From: Fragilaria radians
Taxonomy: Eukaryota > Bacillariophyta > Fragilariophyceae > Fragilariales > Fragilariaceae
Length of the DNA: 35,819 nucleotides
Direction of reading: 5' to 3'
Assembly: GCA_900642245.1 (NCBI GenBank)
Contig: CAAAJI010000002.1
Span: forward strand, 589,848-625,666
Below, in pieces: positions 32,008-35,819 of the stretch (positions are counted from its first letter, which is position 1; every line of letters starts with the position of its first letter). Under the pieces are notes generated by a model. That model saw only the letters and a program-made list of their open reading frames with translations. It was not told where the DNA came from and searched no databases. The position numbers and the translations under genes were made by a program.

Positions 32008-34137
32008 CTAAGGAGGACGCGTTGCAGCATAATAGAGTGCCCAAGATCGACTCAGCCCGTCATCCATGGGTACAATGGCCAGTTTGCTTAGTGCAAGCTC
32101 TTGATCAACACTTGCCACATTGGCAAAGAGCAAAGATTGCCATGCCGATTGTGCTTCAGGATTAGCAACAATGTCAATTTTACTCAACACTTGTTCCCAT
32201 TCTTGACGCACAAATTCCTTTTTGCGATATAGTTCCTGGATAGGAGAAACGGGAATCATCTGAATTCCATGAATGTATTCGCGATTCGGTCCAAACCAGG
32301 TTGCATAGTCTACCTTGTTGTCAAAAAAGATACCAGTTACTTTGTTTGGGAGCAGCTCTTTTGGATGAACTGTATTGTCATTACTCATCAAAAAGTAGTA
32401 GTTGATCGCTCTTGAGTTGACCTTTAACATAAGCTTCCCTAATTGTTCTAGGTTTGCATTACCAGATACATTGCCCCAGAGCATTAATCCATAATGAAAG
32501 TTGATCTCTTCTGAAGTACTTTCCTGATCTTTTCCATCTGCAAATGGAGACACGCCATGAGAATAACTATGACCAACAAACCAATCAAAGTGTCGAAATC
32601 GAGGAAACCATTGATCTAGATTGGACGGGTTTGCTGCGTCTCGAACCATCAAATTGACCATTTGATTAAGTTCATTCATTCTAGACCAAGTAGGATCGAG
32701 ATGTTTGAGAATTGCGCTTGTTGTGATCCAATAACCATAATGATAATGATGATCATTAAATGCCGTGTTTCCAAAATCTCTCCACGGGTCATTATAGTTG
32801 AATGCTTCGGAGCTACTTATTCCTCGATAAACTTCATCATAAATTAAAGGATGTGTCCAAGTATTCTCTAAATAGTGAGTATAGATGTCTTGCAACTTGC
32901 GAATACATTCTGTTTTTAAAGTTTGATCATCACCAACAACGGCTGGATCTGCTGCCATTAAGCACAAACTTGCATACTTTTGTGCTGCTTTACCATTGAA
33001 ATAATAGCTTCCATCTTGCGGTATACTCCATGATGCTTGGATATCTTGTTGTAACAATTCAAGTATCTTGTAATTTGTCATGTGCTCTGGTGATGGAGAA
33101 CGAGGTGGATAGAATCCAATGTTTATATCCTCTGGTTCGTGGAACCTCCATTTTTTGCCACGTACTACAACGCCGGTCATGGAACCATGTGTTGCCGAGT
33201 TTAATTTGATACCACTTATTTCATAAATTTTAGACTGCAACGTATCCATATGATGTACAAGTGCAAAGTGTAACAGTCCATTGTTGCACAGACCTTTTGT
33301 CTTCCATAAAATTCTGTACCGCTTGCTATTCCTTGCCTGAACTCTTCCCCCAACCACTTGGCACTCTGCAAACGCATCGTACTGATTTTCATCCGCGTTT
33401 TCGGCCGAGATCAATGCTGTGCGCAATACGCCAAAAAACTCGCGATCGCCAACCAATCGTTGCCCATCTTGTGTCAACGTAATGTCTTGACTCGAATACA
33501 CGACCCACTTTTGTCCATTATTCAATTCAATGATGTATTTCCGAGCATGAACTTGTTTGAATTGAGTGATGGCATGATCCGTCTGGAGCATTGGTGTCAA
33601 TCCAGTGTAATTGGCGGAGACGAACGCCATTCCTCGAACGAAATCCGCTTCAATCGTACCATCTTTATCTGTCAAAACCACACTGACACCAACATCATCC
33701 CATTTGGTGATGTGCAACGTCGGTGCTTGGAACGTTGTGGCCGAAAATCCAATGTTCTGTATTCCAAGTGCATGTCCATAGTACTGAATTGCTCCATTGT
33801 CATTCCCCGGCCCGAGATATCGATTCTGATAAGGATACGAAATATGGATCCCCAACGGTGCAATGGTGGTCTGCACTTCAATACGATATGGTTCGGCAAA
33901 GATTGGCTTGTTCTTTAGGTTATCATCTCGAGTAATCAAGTTGCCCCACCAATCGTTAGTTGGAATTGCCCGACTATATTGTATATTCTGAAGTAGATTT
34001 ATCGGTGGCAGTAAATTTTCTTGTTGCCTGCTGGATTTGATACGACTGGTTCCTTCTTGTGCCGGGTAATCGGTGCCAATAGGTTCCAGAATATTTGCGT
34101 GAGCAAAACCAATGGCGATCAATAAGTGCCACAACAT
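32008..34137 (-). CDS. GH81 endo-1,3-beta-glucanase, secreted or vacuolar
   Basis: A complete 709-residue protein from ATG 34137 (A at -3). The first 14 residues (MLWHLLIAIGFAHA) are a signal peptide. GH81 landmarks are in order: PTNDWWGNL (59-67), FNDHHYHYGYW (460-470) with the presumed catalytic acid Asp 462, GHSYSHGVSPFADGKDQEST then SEEINFHYGL with catalytic Glu candidates 539 and 543, and VDYATWFGP. The length is usual for the family. GH81 enzymes cut internal beta-1,3-glucan bonds with inversion. In diatoms the likely substrate is the storage glucan chrysolaminarin or callose-like wall glucan, which is inference. No intron is needed. A TTTCAG just before the ATG might be the acceptor of a 5' UTR intron. 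An LTR lies 47 bp beyond the stop. Confidence 0.95.
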   Translation of the reverse strand: MLWHLLIAIGFAHANILEPIGTDYPAQEGTSRIKSSRQQENLLPPINLLQNIQYSRAIPTNDWWGNLITRDDNLKNKPIFAEPYRIEVQTTIAPLGIHISYPYQNRYLGPGNDNGAIQYYGHALGIQNIGFSATTFQAPTLHITKWDDVGVSVVLTDKDGTIEADFVRGMAFVSANYTGLTPMLQTDHAITQFKQVHARKYIIELNNGQKWVVYSSQDITLTQDGQRLVGDREFFGVLRTALISAENADENQYDAFAECQVVGGRVQARNSKRYRILWKTKGLCNNGLLHFALVHHMDTLQSKIYEISGIKLNSATHGSMTGVVVRGKKWRFHEPEDINIGFYPPRSPSPEHMTNYKILELLQQDIQASWSIPQDGSYYFNGKAAQKYASLCLMAADPAVVGDDQTLKTECIRKLQDIYTHYLENTWTHPLIYDEVYRGISSSEAFNYNDPWRDFGNTAFNDHHYHYGYWITTSAILKHLDPTWSRMNELNQMVNLMVRDAANPSNLDQWFPRFRHFDWFVGHSYSHGVSPFADGKDQESTSEEINFHYGLMLWGNVSGNANLEQLGKLMLKVNSRAINYYFLMSNDNTVHPKELLPNKVTGIFFDNKVDYATWFGPNREYIHGIQMIPVSPIQELYRKKEFVRQEWEQVLSKIDIVANPEAQSAWQSLLFANVASVDQELALSKLAIVPMDDGLSRSWALYYAATRPP

Positions 34138-35268
34138 TTTCTGAAATTATTTGTTAAACCGTAAGTGTGATTAATTCACTTCAAATTATTGTGATTATCA
34201 AATTGCTTCATCTGATTTAAAACTTGCTTCTCAAACATGGTTTTGAAATTTGCTACTCATACATATAGTTTCTGTCGTGGTTATCTTTTACCCACGATAT
34301 GCTCCGACAATCCCAAAATCCTAAATGTGAACAACCATTCAAAAATAGGGCACGGTTAGCACAAAACTAATTGGAAAAGTGTTGTTTGATCATGCTGATG
34401 TAACGTATTATAATCTCCAACATGCAAGAACTTAAATGTCAGCTTTCGTAGCGTTAAGAAGAAAACTTGAACCAAAGGAATCATGAATCACATCAAAATT
34501 TCACCCTGGAAAGAAATTGAATATCCTTACTGTTTCGCAATTTATTGAATAACAGCCACATGATACTGTTGTAGACACCATTCAGAGGACAATTTCCTCC
34601 ACTGCAATGCCTCATTGCGTTTCGTTGTAAGATAATTCATTTAAGTTATACTCCAAATTCTAAATTCCTCCGCAGCTTCTCTTAACTGTCCTTAATATTC
34701 CAATGCATAGAAATTGGAGTCGTAAAAGAAGTCGGATTGTCAGAATTGGCTCTCCCAATATTTCCCAAAGAAAAGCAAGGCAAAAAGAGTTGTCTATAAC
34801 TTTAGGAAACTCAATTCATTGTTGCTATAGCATATGAATTGTCTCTCAATTTAGGAAACTGAATTCATTACTTCTGCGTAATGCGGTTCCACTCCCAAAG
34901 ATTGAGGACGTACCATTTTCCATGGAAGTGCTTATGTTTGCCACATGGCAAAAAAAATTTCAACATAAGCTGCAATCATGTCAAGCTAACTATGCATGCA
35001 CAAAAGCAATGTACATCGCTTTATCATAGCCTTTTGACAGTAAAAGCACTCATCAATAGGAGTAAAAAGAATAACAGATGTTGTTCAAATTTCATATCCA
35101 AGACGCGTATTTTTGTAAAAATGGTAAAGGACTTTTTCATAAGAATGAAAGACATACCTGATGTTGATCAAAATCTCATATTCAGTATAAGGATTATGCA
35201 TAAATAGTTCTTGATGAATTGTTGACGGCTACAAGCAAAAGCTAATCAATTGCGCCTTTAGAAGGTAA
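34138..35268. other. upstream region of GH81 gene, no other gene
   Basis: This should hold the GH81 promoter. Two near-identical 20-base units (34801-34820 and 34850-34869, 19 of 20 alike, read TTTAGGAAACT[C/G]AATTCATT) occur 49 bp apart. Copy 2 of the 45-bp dispersed repeat lies at 35233-35277. No coding sequence is supported. Confidence 0.45.
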
Positions 35269-35277
35269 CGGAGATAT
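35233..35277 (+). repeat. 45-bp dispersed repeat, copy 2
   Basis: Matches 28822-28866 at 40 of 45 positions in the same orientation. It runs directly into the open pol frame that starts at 35269, so it may mark the breakpoint where a copia fragment joins other DNA, or one end of an unrecognised small transposon. Confidence 0.6.
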
Positions 35278-35819
35278 AGCCTTCAAAAATTCGAAGAAGT
35301 TTGCGTTGCGGCAACCAAAAGGAAGATCCAAGGAAAGTTGAGTGATAGAGGAAGTGTTTGTGTTTGTGTTTTTGTTGGTTACCCAATGAACCACGCAAAT
35401 GACGTCTATAGACTCTTGAATTTGAAGACAAAGCATGTCATAAAGTCTAGAGATGTTATCTGCTCGAACAAAACTTATGGAGAATGGATGAAGTCAAAAG
35501 ATCATCCAAAAATGACTGACGGTGACCTTTCAGATAAAGGCGTTGATCCTGACAATCATTCAGAGCCAAAGGAATTGGAATCATCAGATGAAAGAATTGA
35601 AACAGGCCAAAATAAGAAGGCCTTAAAGCAAATTTCGAAGCTAAAAGGCTTGTTTAATCCTGATGCATCAAAGTTCATGGAAATGCAAGATTCTGGAAGC
35701 GACTTGGTAGTGGAAAGTGCGAATTTTGCATTCAATTCACTTGATTTGGTGGAAGAACTAAAAACTTTTGATGAAGCGTATAATCATCCAAACACAAAGG
35801 ACAAAATCAAATGGAGGGA
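35269..35819 (+). mobile_element. Ty1/copia pol fragment (integrase C-terminus to pre-RT), open to window end
   Basis: A frame from 35269 is open for 183 codons to the end of the window. It reads KRKIQGKLSDRGSVC, then VFVGYPMNHANDVYRLLNLK and TKHVIKSRDVI followed by NKTYGEWMKSK, the well-known copia segment after the integrase core. A charged linker follows, then VVESANFAFNSLDLVEELKT and FDEAYNHPNTKDKIKWR, the segment just before reverse transcriptase. This is the least decayed copia piece in the window, with no stop codon in 551 bases. The integrase core is missing on its left. RT should follow to the right if the copy continues. Confidence 0.82.

Noticed and set aside
33358..33918. 186-codon plus-strand frame
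   Set aside because: It lies antisense inside the GH81 gene and has no protein-family features; it is a shadow of that gene.
1..35819. Bacterial, phage or CRISPR origin
   Set aside because: Spliceosomal introns, eukaryotic protein families and LTR retroelements throughout; no operons, no regularly spaced repeats.

Overview
The window is nuclear DNA of a eukaryote, most likely a diatom or a close stramenopile relative. Evidence: AT-rich, sparsely coding DNA on both strands; genes split by short GT..AG introns (89, 89, 56 and possibly 64 nt); ATG starts with no ribosome binding sites; eukaryotic families (MCTS1/Tma20, S28 prolyl carboxypeptidase, GH81 endo-1,3-beta-glucanase, FUT8-like and GT61-like glycosyltransferases); and many decayed Ty1/copia elements whose Gag/Pol motifs resemble diatom CoDi elements. 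The species cannot be named from the sequence.

Layout. An unassigned basic protein (488-1561 +) is followed by a minus-strand copia relic (about 1690-3640). A Ser/Asp-rich acidic protein (5098-6180 +) comes next, then about 2.6 kb without a recognisable gene. Two spliced housekeeping-type genes lie in tandem on the minus strand: MCTS1 (8768-9456) and an M50 membrane metalloprotease (9737-11193). A FUT8-like transferase is at 12376-13953 (+). A vacuolar-type S28 protease (16794-18605 -) sits between two pieces of copia element (15240-16300 and 19325-19920, both +). A three-exon GT61-like protein with two tandem modules is at 22167-24869 (-).

From about 26.2 to 32 kb the DNA is mostly transposon debris: a copia gag-protease piece, a pogo/Tc5-like transposase with its catalytic core missing, and two head-to-head halves of a CoDi-type element with recognisable LTRs (29961-30137 and 31770-31960). 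The second LTR ends 47 bp past the stop codon of a complete GH81 glucanase gene (32008-34137 -). The window closes inside another copia pol fragment (35269 onward, open reading frame).

The host genes do not form an obvious pathway. MCTS1 acts in translation. The M50 protease probably acts in an organelle membrane. The two glycosyltransferases and the S28 and GH81 hydrolases all use the secretory or vacuolar route. I saw no bacterial operons, CRISPR arrays or intact rRNA/tRNA genes, and no clear new multi-gene system. The most unusual items are the two-module glycosyltransferase, the intron that splits the catalytic Asp codon of the M50 protease, the rearranged CoDi element, and two genes of unknown family.
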